From Notospermus geniculatus (taxonomy: Eukaryota; Nemertea; Pilidiophora; Heteronemertea; Lineidae), in contig NMRB01000196.1 in assembly GCA_002633025.1 (NCBI GenBank), positions 53,249-117,248 on the forward strand: 64,000 nucleotides of DNA. Direction: 5' to 3'. Positions 1-10,981 of this stretch are shown here, in pieces. The notes under the pieces are model-generated. The model was not told the DNA's origin. It saw only the letters and a list, made by a program, of their open reading frames with translations, and searched no databases. A program made the translations under genes and the position numbers. Position 1 is the stretch's first letter. Every line of letters begins with the position of its first letter.

Positions 1-330
1 GGAAAAAATGGAAAAATTGGAAAAAATGGAAAAATTTGGAAAAAATGGAAACAGTGGAAAAATTGGAAAAAATGGAGAAAATGGAAAAATATATAAAAAA
101 TGGAAAAAATGGGAAAATTGGGAAAAATGGAAAAATTGGGAAAAAATGGAGAAAATGGAAAAAAATATAAAAAATGGAAAAATGGGAAAAAATGGAAAAT
201 GAAAAAATGGAAGCAGTGAAAAAATTGGAATAAATGGAGAAAATGGAAAAATATATAAAAAATGGAAAAATTGGAAAAAATGTAAAAATTGGGAAAAATG
301 AAAAAATTGGAAAAATGGAGAAATCAGTTT
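1..330. repeat. A-rich tandem repeat (GGAAAAATGGAAAAATT type)
   Basis: A degenerate tandem array built from GGAAAAAT and GGAAAAATT words, with occasional GGAGAAAATGG and ATATATAAAAAATGG variants. It can be read open for 64 codons, but the product is only Lys, Glu, Gly, Trp and Asn, which is a by-product of the repeat. It starts at the window edge, so the full array is longer. Confidence 0.9.
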
Positions 331-600
331 TAAAAAAAACTAGGTTTTAAAAAATAAACTTGGTTTTTTAAAAAACAACTTTTTAAAAAAGAAACTTGTT
401 TTTTTAAATGAACTTGTTTTTTTTAAAACCTAATTATTTTCTTTTCTGCAAAATGGAAAAAACCTGGTTTTTAAAAAAAAACAAGTTTATTTATTTTAAA
501 ACTTGTTTTTTTCCCGATTCTGTAAAATAACAAAGATTTTTTTAAAAACAGGGTTTTCAATAAAAAAACATTTTTTTTAAAACCTGGTTCACTTGATTAA
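331..600. repeat. poly-T/poly-A rich degenerate repeat
   Basis: Alternating A-runs and T-runs separated by AACTTG and AACCTGG words, including several local inverted pairs such as AAAACCTGGTTTTT. No coding signal is visible. It separates the upstream satellite from the 3' end of the minus-strand transporter gene. Confidence 0.75.
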
Positions 601-665
601 ATGAACAAACGGCTTGCCATAGGGTCCCACGTAACGAAAGGGTTCATACCAAAACAGAGAACAAC

Positions 666-671
666 TTTATT
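666..671 (-). terminator. polyadenylation signal AATAAA for the SLC16-like gene
   Basis: The minus strand reads AATAAA here, about 83 bases past the stop codon at 754-756 of the minus-strand transporter. Spacing and orientation fit a cleavage/polyadenylation signal, but the cleavage site cannot be seen. Confidence 0.5.
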
Positions 672-753
672 CATGATTAAATACCTACGATTTCGAACTC
701 AATTTAGATTATTGTGACGTGTTTACACTTTCATTACAACTGGTTTATGCTGC

Positions 754-3700
754 TCAACTCAACGGAGATGTTGCTGACGATGAAAACTGGCTCTCATGTC
801 CTTCCCAAGAGGTGACAGGCTGGGCAAAATTAGCCTCAACTTTATAACTGTCGTGCGATTCGTTTTCACTTATACTTTTACATATTGCAACATTGTTGGC
901 TTCGAGCTCACGCAGTGCGTTTCTAACGTCTTGCTCGAATGGACCGAGAATGTTTCCTTGTGATTGGGACTCGGGTGGTTGAGTTGAGGCATGGTTCTCG
1001 TTCTGTTGAGATGTAGGCCTACTCGTCGCTGGACCACGGATTAGTTCTCCTGACGTCTGTTGATCGACTGGCTGCTCCTTGATTGGCTTCAAGGCGAGTG
1101 ATTTGATGTCCAGCGGTTCGCTGTCAACACTGGCATCGACGCTTTCGCTTATACACCGCCGACGTCGGCTGCTCTGAAATGACGGACGTAAAATTTGACA
1201 GTGCAGGACGTAAAATTTGACAGTGCAGGACGTAAAATTTGACAGTGCAGGACGGAAAATTTGATAATGCAGGACATTAGTGTCAGAGCTCGTTCATACT
1301 TCCTCGCCTACCATATACGGGAACGAAAATTGGCCATCCCACTGTCCTTATCACTGATCAACCCTGTCGTATCCGCTCTCGCAAAGGGGGTTTACATCAT
1401 ACCCGAAATGATGTGACGCCCCACCGCACCTCCGCTCTCGAAATGGCTTAAGTCATACCCGAAATGAGTCATGTGCCCCCNCCCCCCCCCACCCACCCAC
1501 CTCCGCTCTAAGAAAGCTTATTACGAAAAGTTCAACAGTCCCATCACGTCCCACGACATAGTGGTCATGTGCAGACAACACGCACCAATGATTGACGCTG
1601 CACTTACCTCTGTTCGAGGTTTTTCGGCCCCACCCCCTTCATATTCCAAGGAGCGATTCTTTTTGATATTCAGTTGTCCCGTACTTCGCCATCGGCTTTC
1701 TGCCAAGTCCGCGAAGTGCACCGATTTTGCGGACGGTACGTCTGTCCTTTTGACTCTGACGTAGCCATCTTCATCCAGGAGGTTCATGTCCATGTTCTCA
1801 CCCATCTCTTCCCCTTCCTCGCTGTCCGATGGTGGCGGAAAGGCTGGTATGTAGCTACGGATCTCGTGCAGGGAGTTGGTGGTTGTGGCGGTCCGCTGGG
1901 CCCAGGGGATCAGGAATAACAGCAAGGCGGCGATCATCAGTGGAATGGCGGCGATGTGGAATGCTAGTTCGTAGGAACCTGTTGCATCCGATATCATACC
2001 TGACGTGAAATATGAAAAAGTTACAAGCGAGCATGGACACGCTCATCTTGATGCCAGAACCAGGGTTCATATGGCTCTAGATGAACGATGACTGAAGGCG
2101 AAGTGACCGTAGTTTTTAACAAGATGGAACGCACTGCCTGTGAAAACAGCACGCACTCAATCGTAACGGCCGTAGAAATGGGCAACGACCCACTGTCGTT
2201 TTACTGGGGACATTTTTATCACTACGTCGACATCAGTCATTTGCAACTATCTCAGCGCCTTACCAGCAATCGGCGGTCCTGTCATGAAAGTCAATGAGCT
2301 CACTCCAACAAGGAAACCCCAAGCAACGGAGGCTTTCTCCGATCCGACCAACTTGGACGTCACGATTGGCAGGAGGACAACAAAACAGCCGTCGACTAAA
2401 CCGTGGATGGTACAATAGGCGATGAGACCACCGTAGGACTTGATCATGGGCAAAAGCATGTAGCCGGTGCCTGTCATGATCATGGAAGCCTGGTGGAGGT
2501 TCAACCGGTTCAGGATGCGCCACTGAACAATCTTGCCCCACATTACTCTCCCCACGGCCGTCGACGCTCCTTGGAAAATGAGCAGCGTGGATCCTTTTTC
2601 GGGTTTGATACCGAGGTCTTCCGCGTGAGATACCTGAAAAAAAACCCAGAAATATGAGATGGTAGGCCTTTACCATGCAGGAGTTTCAATATTCAAGGAG
2701 TCTGCCGGGCAGAAATCAAAACTACTATCATATTAGGGAGTTTTCGTAAAGCCCCCGAAACGCCAACGCGAACGTCAAACCCATTGTTCGATGCCACGAA
2801 GAGAGCACCGAACAAAAGGATAGACGTTCGCGTTGGCGTTTCGGGGGCTTTGCGAAAACTCCCTAATGTTGGTTGTTTTCGTCGGAACACCTAAAGCGGC
2901 CCATACACGTTCAATATTATTGCACATAATTTGTCGGCGCTCAAGTGTGACGCCACCCATAACTGAACAACAGACAAGTCCAGGGGCCATGATCTGGAAC
3001 TCGACTTGCACCTTACCAGATGAACTAAGATGATATAATAGCCAAAGAACGAGAGTGCCATTGCAATAGTCCACAGAATAAACACCCTGTTCTTCCATAT
3101 CTTCAACTCCGCCAAGAACTGTTTTGATTGGCTGTGTTGTTGTCGTCTGTTGGCGTCTGATATCGGGACAGGTTTAACCAGAGCTCCGAAGAAGATGGTG
3201 ATGAACAGGACGGCGGCGAAGACCCTGAAGCTGTTGCGCCAGCCTAAGTTTTCCAGCAGGGCCTGTGTGATAGGCGAGAGAATTAAGGTTCCGACGCTGC
3301 TTCCGGAAACCATGATGCCCGTTGATAAGGAAGCATACTTGTCGAAGTAGACCTGGCTAAGGCACATCGTTGGAGTGTACGCCATGGATGATCCGATGCC
3401 GTAGATGACGGAAAAGGTCACAAACAGCACTTCGATGGACGGAGCGAATGAAGAGCCAATCAGCGAGAGGGTGCAGATAGCGGAGCCAATCATGAGGACG
3501 GGGCGTGTACCGATTCTTGCTTCAATTAGACCGGTTATGCAGCCGAATGCCATATTTAGACCGTAAGCGATGGATCCCAGCCATGCTGCAAAAAGAATGT
3601 ATGGTTTAGACCAAAAGAAGGGGGCTAGCGAAGCTGGTGGTTCCACTGAACATTTTCAATACACATGATACACACCTGTCTTTGCTTTGCTTGTTCCGAA

Positions 3701-3925
3701 TTCCTCAATGAAAAAGACGAAAAATATTCCAAAAACGTGTAGGAATCCAACCACAATCACCTGCAGGAAGAAACCGGCGAAACAAACCACCCACGAATAT
3801 TTCGTGTCTTTTATGGAAGAAAGGTTCACATCTTGACCGTCCTTAACCCTATCGTCGACAATTTCAATGTCCTCCGTTTCGACTCGGGGAAGGTCGCCGC
3901 TCCTCTGCTCTCCTTCATACGGCAT
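754..3925 (-). CDS. SLC16/monocarboxylate-transporter-like 12-TM protein, five coding exons
   Basis: Major-facilitator membrane transporter of the SLC16 (MCT) type. The coding exons on the minus strand are 3925-3676, 3585-3017, 2633-2264, 1999-1608 and 1173-754. Every junction is GT/AG and the phases (1, 0, 1, 0) join cleanly into 666 residues. Exon 1 carries KYSWVVCFAGFF, the first membrane helix. Exon 2 opens with AWLGSIAYGL and holds helices 2-7. Exon 3 holds helices 8-11 and ends in FMTGPPIAG, and exon 4 completes helix 12 (LLLFLIPW). These are family hallmarks. The start is the ATG at 3925-3923. The long hydrophilic tail (exons 4-5) is acidic, then Arg-, Ser- and Gln-rich. The SLC16 superfamily moves monocarboxylates, thyroid hormone, creatine or aromatic amino acids, and the substrate here cannot be read from sequence. 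The last exon rests on splice motifs and phase alone. Confidence 0.9.
1182..1277. repeat. 22-bp minisatellite, four copies
   Basis: Four tandem copies of a 22-base unit beginning GGACGTAAAATTTGACAG. The first three are near identical and the last is diverged (GGACGGAAAATTTGATAATG). It lies inside the last intron of the SLC16-like gene, directly upstream (in gene sense) of the acceptor at 1174. Confidence 0.9.
2736..2863. mobile_element. MITE family A, copy 1 (128 bp, TA-flanked)
   Basis: Terminal inverted repeats of about 40 bases start GGGAGTTTTCG, continue through CCCCCGAAACGCCAACGCGA and end CGAAAACTCCC. The element is flanked by TA on both sides, the target duplication of Tc1/mariner-type elements. 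It sits in intron 2 of the SLC16-like gene. Other copies are at 6801-6926 and 38998-39123. It contains no ORF for a transposase. Confidence 0.9.
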
Positions 3926-5430
3926 CCTTCTCAGTTTTAACAACAGGCTGTATTACTTGACTCATACCAAAGACCAATGGTCTTCTGTCAGCTCTCATGC
4001 TACAGCGACCCGTCCACTTTTCTCTCACAAAGCGAAGAGCGCGATTCATCACTTCAAGCGCTTTCCAAAGCCATTTACAATCACGCCATTCATGTCATTC
4101 ACGTCTTCCGAGACGTCGCGCAACAAATGCGTGCGCCGTCATAGGTCAGCATGGTTTGAAGTCCGCAAGAAATCATCTTGGCGTTTTCTATAAAACTACT
4201 GTCTTATAATTTATATTTTGGCGTTATCTAGAACGTTTATTAATTTTTATATTGAGTTACTCAAATTAGTTGGGAGCTGGGAAGAAAAGTGCAATGACGG
4301 GGTGATAAATTATTAATAAAAATTTTGTGATGGTGGGTCAATCCATCAGCCGCCGACTACCATCCTTTACGATTAAGTAGGCCTAGACTGAGTAAGCCAT
4401 GACGGACGATTCACCAGGCCTACATATCAAACCACGCATCTCTATTACTAATGATAGCAAAAGCGATAAATATCTATTTTGATAGGCCTAATTGCTATTA
4501 ATTTTAGTGAAATATAGACATTCCATTTTACATCTGCCATGACGTCATCAAATGTCAGGAACTGGTCGTGTCAGTCAAGGTGTCGGTGAACAGAGAATTA
4601 AACGCCGCCATCTTGAATCTATTACAGTACTTTAGTAGGTATTTGCACGCATTGAAAATGGCAGGGAACCAAGCTTATTTAATTTTTGATCTGTCGTTGA
4701 ATTATTCTGCAACTAAAGCATGGTTTTACACGAGCAAATTTTCTTGCAATTTCTTGCAATCACAATTGCAAGAAATATTGCTCAATAAAATGGATTTATT
4801 GCCTGCATCAGTTCATTGCATCAAGTTAAAAGCATTTTTAGAATCTAGGCCTATGTCTATTTTCTGCAACATTGCACAACATGTTTCTATCTTCTGCAAT
4901 ATTGCACCTATGATATTTTTGTCTATGAATACAACAGAATTTTACGCAATAAATAGGTTGATGCAATTTTTTTTAATACCGTGTAAAACCAACACAATCT
5001 ACATTGTAAGGGCTTAATGTACATTACATGTACATCATTTAATCCCCATGCAGTTTTCGGTATAAGCATGCATTTAATGTACGTGATTTCGTCAATAAAG
5101 GGTGGATAGAAAACAGATAAACGATGATCAAATATTATTTTTGCCATTGAATGGGTGAAAATAAGAGTGAAGTACTCTGAACGTGTAATAAGCCTTGTAA
5201 GTTACTGTCGGAAATAGGCCTAGACCTTTGCTTCACACGGTATGGCAATTACATCCGTTCACATAATTGGTACTGATGTCATCGTCATAGGCCTACTTGA
5301 ATCGTCGCAATAGATTATTAACTGTATTAACGATATCAAATATGATTATAGTTAGTCGGAGAAGACAATGGATCAGCCAGGTCACAATAGCAATTTTGTA
5401 GGTGGAATGACACTGTTATTATGAGGAGGA
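3926..5430. other. intergenic, no gene recognised
   Basis: Likely divergent promoter region between the minus-strand SLC16-like gene and the plus-strand cysteine-rich gene. AT-rich, with several TAGGCCTA words. A CAATTGCAAGAAAT/TTCTTGCAATC inverted stretch lies near 4740-4775, and a YY1-like GCCGCCATCTTGA lies near 4605. One open stretch at 4568-5017 has no detectable family resemblance or codon regularity and I do not call it a gene. Confidence 0.6.
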
Positions 5431-5435
5431 TACAG

Positions 5436-5443
5436 TATATAAG
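5436..5443 (+). promoter_or_regulatory. TATA box upstream of cysteine-rich gene A
   Basis: TATATAAG about 200 bases before the ATG at 5641, in a context (GGATACAG before it, CATATTTACAG after) compatible with a start site near 5465-5475. This predicts an unspliced 5' leader of about 170 bases. It is a motif match only. Confidence 0.45.
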
Positions 5444-5640
5444 TCATATTTACAGTTTAGCTGTGAACAATATTTCGTAGTCTGCCTAACGTTTCGTTCG
5501 CACGAAACCCGGATATTACATGTACGCATCAACATCATAGATACTGAATACGGTGCCGCACACTTCTTCAAATCGGACGGAAACGTCGAAATCTTCTACC
5601 TCCTGTGGATAAACGTTTCTAAATCGACTCAGCAACTTCG

Positions 5641-6372
5641 ATGCTTTCGTCCATCGCAAAACTATTGTCCACAAGTATGTCCAGTACAAAGTTGGAAAAG
5701 CTTGACGCCGATATGATGGCGGCCTCGGATGAATTCGAGAGCGTACAGCAGATTGTGAAGAAGAAGAAAAAGAAGATACGTATCCGTAAGGCGTTTGAGC
5801 CGTGTGGGAGGGTCAGGTGCTGTGACTGCGGTGGAAGCCTACCCGAAGGGACCTGGTACGTCGAGGAGATGTTGTACTACGACGAGCCCATGATAAAGTT
5901 CTGGTTTCCGTGGGACAATGACCTTCGTCCAGCCGCCTATAGCTGGCCATTCGAAGACAAGGAATACCTCTGCACGAAATGCTTCGACAGTCGCGACGAT
6001 TCCCGGACGAAGATGACCGCCAAGCGGCCAGAAGCTCTGCAGGCCGCCGCCAAGTGTGCGGTCAAACTACACGAAGGCGGTCCCTTCTTCCCAGGACGGT
6101 ACAAGCGTTACTGTAACCGCTGTCATATCACGCTCACGAACCGGGGATGGTATTCCAGTGACGATCTTTCAAAGAACAACGTGCCAATCAACGTGTGTTG
6201 GGACGTCCAGAAGGGTGAGCTGATGCCGTTAGCCTATAAAATCCGCGGCCCGGTCGAGACGTACTTATGCTTTAAATGTTACAAAGAATGTGATGAGAAG
6301 ATTGACGTTTCTTCTTTACAACAAACCGATCTCAGTCGACGTGGGTCTGCCCCGTATTTTTACGATGAATGA
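5641..6372 (+). CDS. cysteine-rich paralogue A, two CxxC...CxxC modules, intronless
   Basis: Encodes 243 residues in one uninterrupted frame from the ATG at 5641. I do not recognise the family. Residues 1-50 are polar and end in a basic run (KKKKKKIRIRK) that could be a nuclear localisation signal. Two related modules follow. In the first, C60-x2-C63 leads to GTWY (70-73), AYSWP (99-103) and C111-x2-C114-F. In the second, C158-x2-C161 leads to RGWY (168-171), LAYK (197-200) and C210-x2-C213-Y. Each module therefore offers four paired cysteines in a zinc-ribbon or treble-clef-like arrangement with a conserved Gly-x-Trp-Tyr. No signal peptide or membrane segment is visible. The paralogue at 8960-9571 keeps all eight cysteines. 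Zinc binding is inference; function is unknown. Confidence 0.85.
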   Translation: MLSSIAKLLSTSMSSTKLEKLDADMMAASDEFESVQQIVKKKKKKIRIRKAFEPCGRVRCCDCGGSLPEGTWYVEEMLYYDEPMIKFWFPWDNDLRPAAYSWPFEDKEYLCTKCFDSRDDSRTKMTAKRPEALQAAAKCAVKLHEGGPFFPGRYKRYCNRCHITLTNRGWYSSDDLSKNNVPINVCWDVQKGELMPLAYKIRGPVETYLCFKCYKECDEKIDVSSLQQTDLSRRGSAPYFYDE

Positions 6373-6800
6373 CAGGAGTAGCTTCGACACTGCAGCTGTG
6401 TGGAGGACAGCAACCCCGTGACCTCTTCGAACGTCATCATTATATTCCTAAAAACTATAAGACGCGAAAGGATGGAAATTCTGGTCTCCAGGGTACAAGA
6501 GTTTTGGTTCATCATCACAAATCTATGAACATTTTTCATGATCGAAGCTGGGAAAGTTGCAGTGTTCCATTCATTTATTGGAAAGAGAACAGAGGAGTGA
6601 AAGGAAGTTCATTTTCTAACTACGGGTGTGGCTGATTGCTGTTTTTAACCTACAGTGATATGTAATTCAAAAGGGAAAACTTTGACTTTATGACGAATAT
6701 CTTTCTTGTGGATTTCGTGTTTTAAACATCCTCTATATATCTTATAGTTATACGGATACAGGCGGGAATCCTCCCCAATACCATCTTCAGACCCATAATA

Positions 6801-6926
6801 GACTTTTCGCAAAGCCCCCGAAACGCCAATGCGAACGTCAAACACGTTGTTCGATGCCATGAAGACAGCACCGAACAAAAGGATAGACGTTCGCGTTGGC
6901 GTTTCGGGGGCTTTGCGAAAACTCCC
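6801..6926. mobile_element. MITE family A, copy 2 (TA-flanked)
   Basis: Same inverted-repeat sequence as 2736-2863: left end GACTTTTCGCAAAGCCCCCG, right end GCTTTGCGAAAACTCCC, with TA at 6799-6800 and 6927-6928. It lies between the two cysteine-rich genes. Confidence 0.9.
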
Positions 6927-7182
6927 TATTTTTGAGGTGCCGTCATATACATGTACATGTATTGCGTGCATGGCGATCGGCTCTAAGCCTAAATGCCCAT
7001 TGTACCCAGTTTCACATTATCCCCCGTTGTGGGCCCATGAAATTACGTTATTAGTTAGACTGTATAACCGGCAGAGGAAGAGGGTATTTTGGCGGGGATT
7101 TCCCTGTAATATAAATAATATGGTAATGAGGTTCGCCTCGAAAAACGAGAAAGAGAACGAGATCGACTTCGTGCCAGTGTCA

Positions 7183-7206
7183 TTCATCATCATCATCATC
7201 ATCATT
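7183..7206. repeat. (CAT)n microsatellite
   Basis: About seven consecutive CAT triplets in intergenic DNA downstream of cysteine-rich gene A. Confidence 0.9.
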
Positions 7207-7879
7207 ACGCTTTCGTCCTTCGTTTGTAGTTTGACATTGCGCCATCTATCTTGCTATTCTATATCTAATCTAAGCATAAGAAGATCACATCCTCTTGTTC
7301 TCGAAATCGGTCTCGTTCTCGGGGCGAATATCTCCATAATAATCATAAAGAATGTTTTCGTCTCGGAGTTGTGTTGAAATACTCGTCGAATATTCTGTGC
7401 TACGCAGACGTATATAAGTAGGCCTACTGGTATACGGTGAAACGGAACGTGTAGGCCAATACAGTCAGAAATACATACATGTAATTACAATTCAGCGATT
7501 GATATTACGGAAATGGTAGTCTGTGACCTCGATGACAAACGTATATTCGATCAACTCGAATAATCGACGAGCAGGTTGTTATAGATCATGGGGCACCATC
7601 CGAAATGTCGTGTTCCAATTTTTGATGGTCAGTCTATACATGTACATGTACATCACATGTACATGTATTTGCATTCATGTAGGCTTAATTCTCCATGTTT
7701 ACCAACAATGTTGGGACGGAAAAATTGGAACAAATGCTTCTTCTTATCGGAGACGCGTCAATTGCGCATTGTGGCCACATTATTGAATATATCGGGTGCC
7801 CCCCCCAAAGTCACACTTTTCAAACATAAGTTGAGGTGTAATACATGTACACGTATATATCGAATCCAATAAAATGGCG

Positions 7880-8030
7880 TTATAGGACCATGGTATTGCC
7901 ACTTATTCTCGACAGCCGGCGCCACCATCGCCATGCGCGCCACTCTCCAACCCCAGGGACAAACTACATTGTCGGCGAATGGACCCGATGCCACAGTTTC
8001 ACCCGTCAAGTCGTCATAATTAGAGCTCTA
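7880..8030 (-). repeat. dispersed repeat element X, partial copy
   Basis: Shares the stretch around TCTCGACAGCCGGCGCCACC, CCAACCCCAGGGAC and TTGTCGGCGAATGGACCCGA with copies near 33355-33565, 39562-39790 (opposite orientation) and 57310-57490 (same orientation). No coding potential; the class of element is unknown. Confidence 0.75.
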
Positions 8031-8959
8031 CTCCTTTTCTTACAATTCATGGCAAGGCAGGCATGTTTCAAAACGTGTGATTTTTTTGGGGCCACCCGAT
8101 ATGACGTTTACAAAACAAAGACAAAACTCAGGAAAAGGATCCACTTTCAGGAGCATTATGTTTTGTCACCCGGATGTCATATTTATTTCACTTGTAATTC
8201 TACGCAATAATCTTTTGTACATAATACATACATTCATTGTTCAAAGGTCACTCTCTCATTATCTTCCTCATCAACATCCGACACATATTGTCTTTAAGGC
8301 TAAATTTTGATAGGTTGGATGGTTGCCATGATTTTGGCTGCAGCCGGATGTCGTCCCGGGGATGTCATATTCTGTGTATCATGTCATGGCTATTCTTGCC
8401 GCATTGATACAGAGGCATATTTTTCTTGCGTGTTCCAGTGGACGCAGAGGCAAATTTTGCGTCCTTCACGTCTCGCGAGATTTCTCGAGACACAAACAAT
8501 TAAGTACGTGAACATTTGTAGACCAAAAACGCCACATTAAAATTCAGCGCATGATGTGAGGAGAATCCAGTGGCTTCTAACATTCATTCAGTTCAGCCTA
8601 CCCTCAAACATCATTGAAAGTTTGTGAAAACATGTCCATTCACGGGTCATTGAAGCCGATTTTACGCTCATGCTATAAATCTTACGGGTAATAAAAACAT
8701 TCAAATGGAGACACGTTTGATATAAATGAGCAATAACTTCGGTACAAGTTCAACTCAGCTTAGAATTTAGCTGTTTATAACTCTTATGATATTATAATGC
8801 GTTATTTATATGTAACCTATCCTTAGCCTGAATGGAACACAATACTTGAAGGATTGTTACCGTCGGCATCTGCCTTCGCCCGAATCAAACAGGATACTTT
8901 AGTGAATATTGTGATATCACAAGCGACAACATAGTGGCACAGGTATTTGGTTGACAAGG

Positions 8960-9571
8960 ATGACGTCCAAAGCAACTCCCGTCGACGAGCAGTTACAAGC
9001 TGTACAAGAACATGCCGCCAAGAAAGGTACGACGATTACCGGATCATTCGCTTCCTCTGGACGACTTCCGTGCGCGGACTGCGAAACAAGCTTACCAATT
9101 GGAAAGTGGTTCTCGGAGAATTTTGTCTACTACGACGAGGCGATGATAAGGTACTGGTCACACGAAGGGAACGTGTTCGAAACGGTTGCCTACAGCTGGC
9201 CGTCCGGGGAAAGGAGCCATCTGTGCGTGAAGTGCTTTGCGGCACGCGACGACGCCCGCGTCAACAAGACGGCATCTCGTCAAGCCGCCATGCAAGCTGC
9301 AGGATCATCTGGAGTCAAACTCGACAAAATCCCCGGACCGCACTTTCCTGGGCGGAAGAGACGCCAATGTCTGTATTGTGATAAGCCCCTGTCCTACCAA
9401 GGATGGTACTTCAGCAGTATGAAGAGCAAAAACGGTGTTGCAATGAACATTTGCCATGACGTCCAGATCGGGAGCTTGATCCCGATTGCTTACAAGGTCA
9501 AGGACGAGAAAGAGGATGTCTACGTCTGCCGTAGCTGTTACCAGGCTTGTGACGGAGACATTGAATTGTGA
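8960..9571 (+). CDS. cysteine-rich paralogue B, two CxxC...CxxC modules, intronless
   Basis: Encodes 203 residues from the ATG at 8960 with no intron. It is a clear paralogue of 5641-6372, sharing YYDE, MI, AYSWP, FPGR and the spacing of all cysteines. Module 1 has C38-x2-C41, GKWF (48-51), AYSWP (77-81) and C89-x2-C92-F. Module 2 has C137-x2-C140, QGWY (147-150), IAYK and C190-x2-C193-Y. The N-terminal extension is shorter and lacks the lysine run of paralogue A. Same strand and close spacing imply tandem duplication followed by strong divergence. The conserved residues suggest a metal-stabilised fold; no reaction or partner can be named. Confidence 0.85.
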   Translation: MTSKATPVDEQLQAVQEHAAKKGTTITGSFASSGRLPCADCETSLPIGKWFSENFVYYDEAMIRYWSHEGNVFETVAYSWPSGERSHLCVKCFAARDDARVNKTASRQAAMQAAGSSGVKLDKIPGPHFPGRKRRQCLYCDKPLSYQGWYFSSMKSKNGVAMNICHDVQIGSLIPIAYKVKDEKEDVYVCRSCYQACDGDIEL

Positions 9572-9771
9572 GGCTGCAGGACGGATGTGCCATTTGCCCC
9601 GACCGTGTTGGTTAGATCCGCGCTCAATGCAGGCCGACATTTTGCGCTGTCCAATGTCCCGGGTCCAATGTGTTGTGCTCAATTTCACATCATGGCACTG
9701 CAATGACAGTAGAGTAGTTCGTAGGATGAGTAGCCTTTGCTACAATGTACCTCCTCTTATCGGTAGGCCCT

Positions 9772-10066
9772 AAAGGCCTGTTCACACCAAAACCGCGCAC
9801 ACCAAAACCGCGCCGCGCGGGCCGCGACGGCGAAAAACGACGCGCGTTCACCGCCGGGAAAATAAGTTCAATGGATTTTCAATAAATGGGTCGCACCAAA
9901 GGCGCGCGGCAAAAAATGACGCGCGCTCGTGCAGTGTGCTTGCCCCGAAAAATGCACGCCTCCCGCAGCGTTTCACGCGGGAGGTGTGACCCCTGTATAT
10001 GTGGGCGGAAACCGCGGCGTTTTCCGCGGCGTTCAACGCGCGTTTTTGGTGTGTAAGGACCTTAAC
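9772..10066. mobile_element. GC-rich MITE-like element (~295 bp)
   Basis: The left end AAGGCCTGTTCACACCAAAA and the reverse complement of the right end (AAGGTCCTTACACACCAAAA) are inverted copies. The interior is full of CGCGCG words and also has inverted halves (GACGCGCG / CGCGCG). A shorter relative is at 35205-35330, with the same CGACGGCGAAAAACGACGCG core. No ORF of interest. Confidence 0.75.
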
Positions 10067-10757
10067 AAATACATGTGAACTTGTGAATTAATAGCTGTCT
10101 GCTGCCAATTCATGCAGCAGAACTTGAGAGATCGAAACTCAGATGACATGAAAAGTACATCAACAAGGAAGTTCAGAATCAAAGGAAACATCAGAAGATC
10201 GATAATTAGGTCCTCCACGACTGCATTTCGACGATAAGGCCTAGGCCTAGTTGCTCGTGTAGGCCTTAAAGTGGGTATGATTGACCCTCGTAGGCTTCCC
10301 CGCCGTACTTATACTGTACTGAACGTTTCTCTGAAGTGCAGAAGTTCCGCATTCCTTTCCCACTATCCTGTACATGTCGTCGTGAACATGAATGTATCCA
10401 TGGCCTGAGAGGGCCAATGAAAATATTATATTATTTTGTGATTATTAAAACCCGATCATGAGCGGTGTCAATGAATGAGGTTTTTTAATGGTTGTCTCTG
10501 CCCTGTTGTGCCACCAGCTGCTTGTCTTTGGAATGAGGAAATAGGCCTACCAGGCGTGGATCCAGAAAGGGGCGCACCGGGCGCCTCCCCTTTGGCCAAC
10601 AAATCTGTAAAATCAACCGTGAAATTGTGGAATTGAGTGCAAATTTCAATGTTCCCAGCACAGAGCGCTCCCTCATTTCCCAAATCCTGGATCTGCCAGC
10701 CACCGCAGACTTGGCGATATCGGCTTTGGTATTGTTTGGGCGAAGATTCCACCCATC

Positions 10758-10981
10758 GCCGTCCAGCGCGCACCTGGCGTCAACAGGGGCCATCCAGCGC
10801 ACACCTGGCGTCAACACAGGGGCCATCCAGCGCACACCTGGCGTCAACAGGGGCCATCCAGCGCACACCTGGCGTCAACAGGGGCCGTCCAGCGCACACC
10901 TGGCGTCAACAGGGGCCATCCAGCGCACACCTGGCGTCAACAGGGGCCATCCAGCGCACACCTGGCGTCAACAGGGGGCCA
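10758..10981. repeat. 31-bp minisatellite, ~7 copies
   Basis: Tandem units starting CCATCCAGCGCACACCTGGC and ending GTCAACAGGGG, about 31 bases each. Because 31 is not divisible by three, all three frames are open on both strands and rotate through the same peptides. The frames at 10485-11073 are explained by this. Confidence 0.95.

Larger units (their letters stand above)
6373..8940. other. intergenic between the cysteine-rich paralogues
   Basis: No gene recognised. It holds MITE family A copy 2, a CAT microsatellite (7183-7206), a TATATAAG word near 7411, TACATGTA-rich stretches near 6950 and 7640-7680, and part of repeat element X (about 7880-8030). The ORFs of 60-180 codons here overlap these repeats and show no family features. 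Confidence 0.6.

Noticed and set aside
8-202. 64-codon open frame in the A-rich repeat
   Set aside because: Composition (Lys, Glu, Asn, Trp, Gly only) follows from the tandem GGAAAAAT words; not a gene.
2693-2890. Recurrent peptide SFRKAPETPTRTS in frames at 2693-2890, 6645-6971 and 38938-39198
   Set aside because: All three are translations of MITE family A; no gene family is implied.
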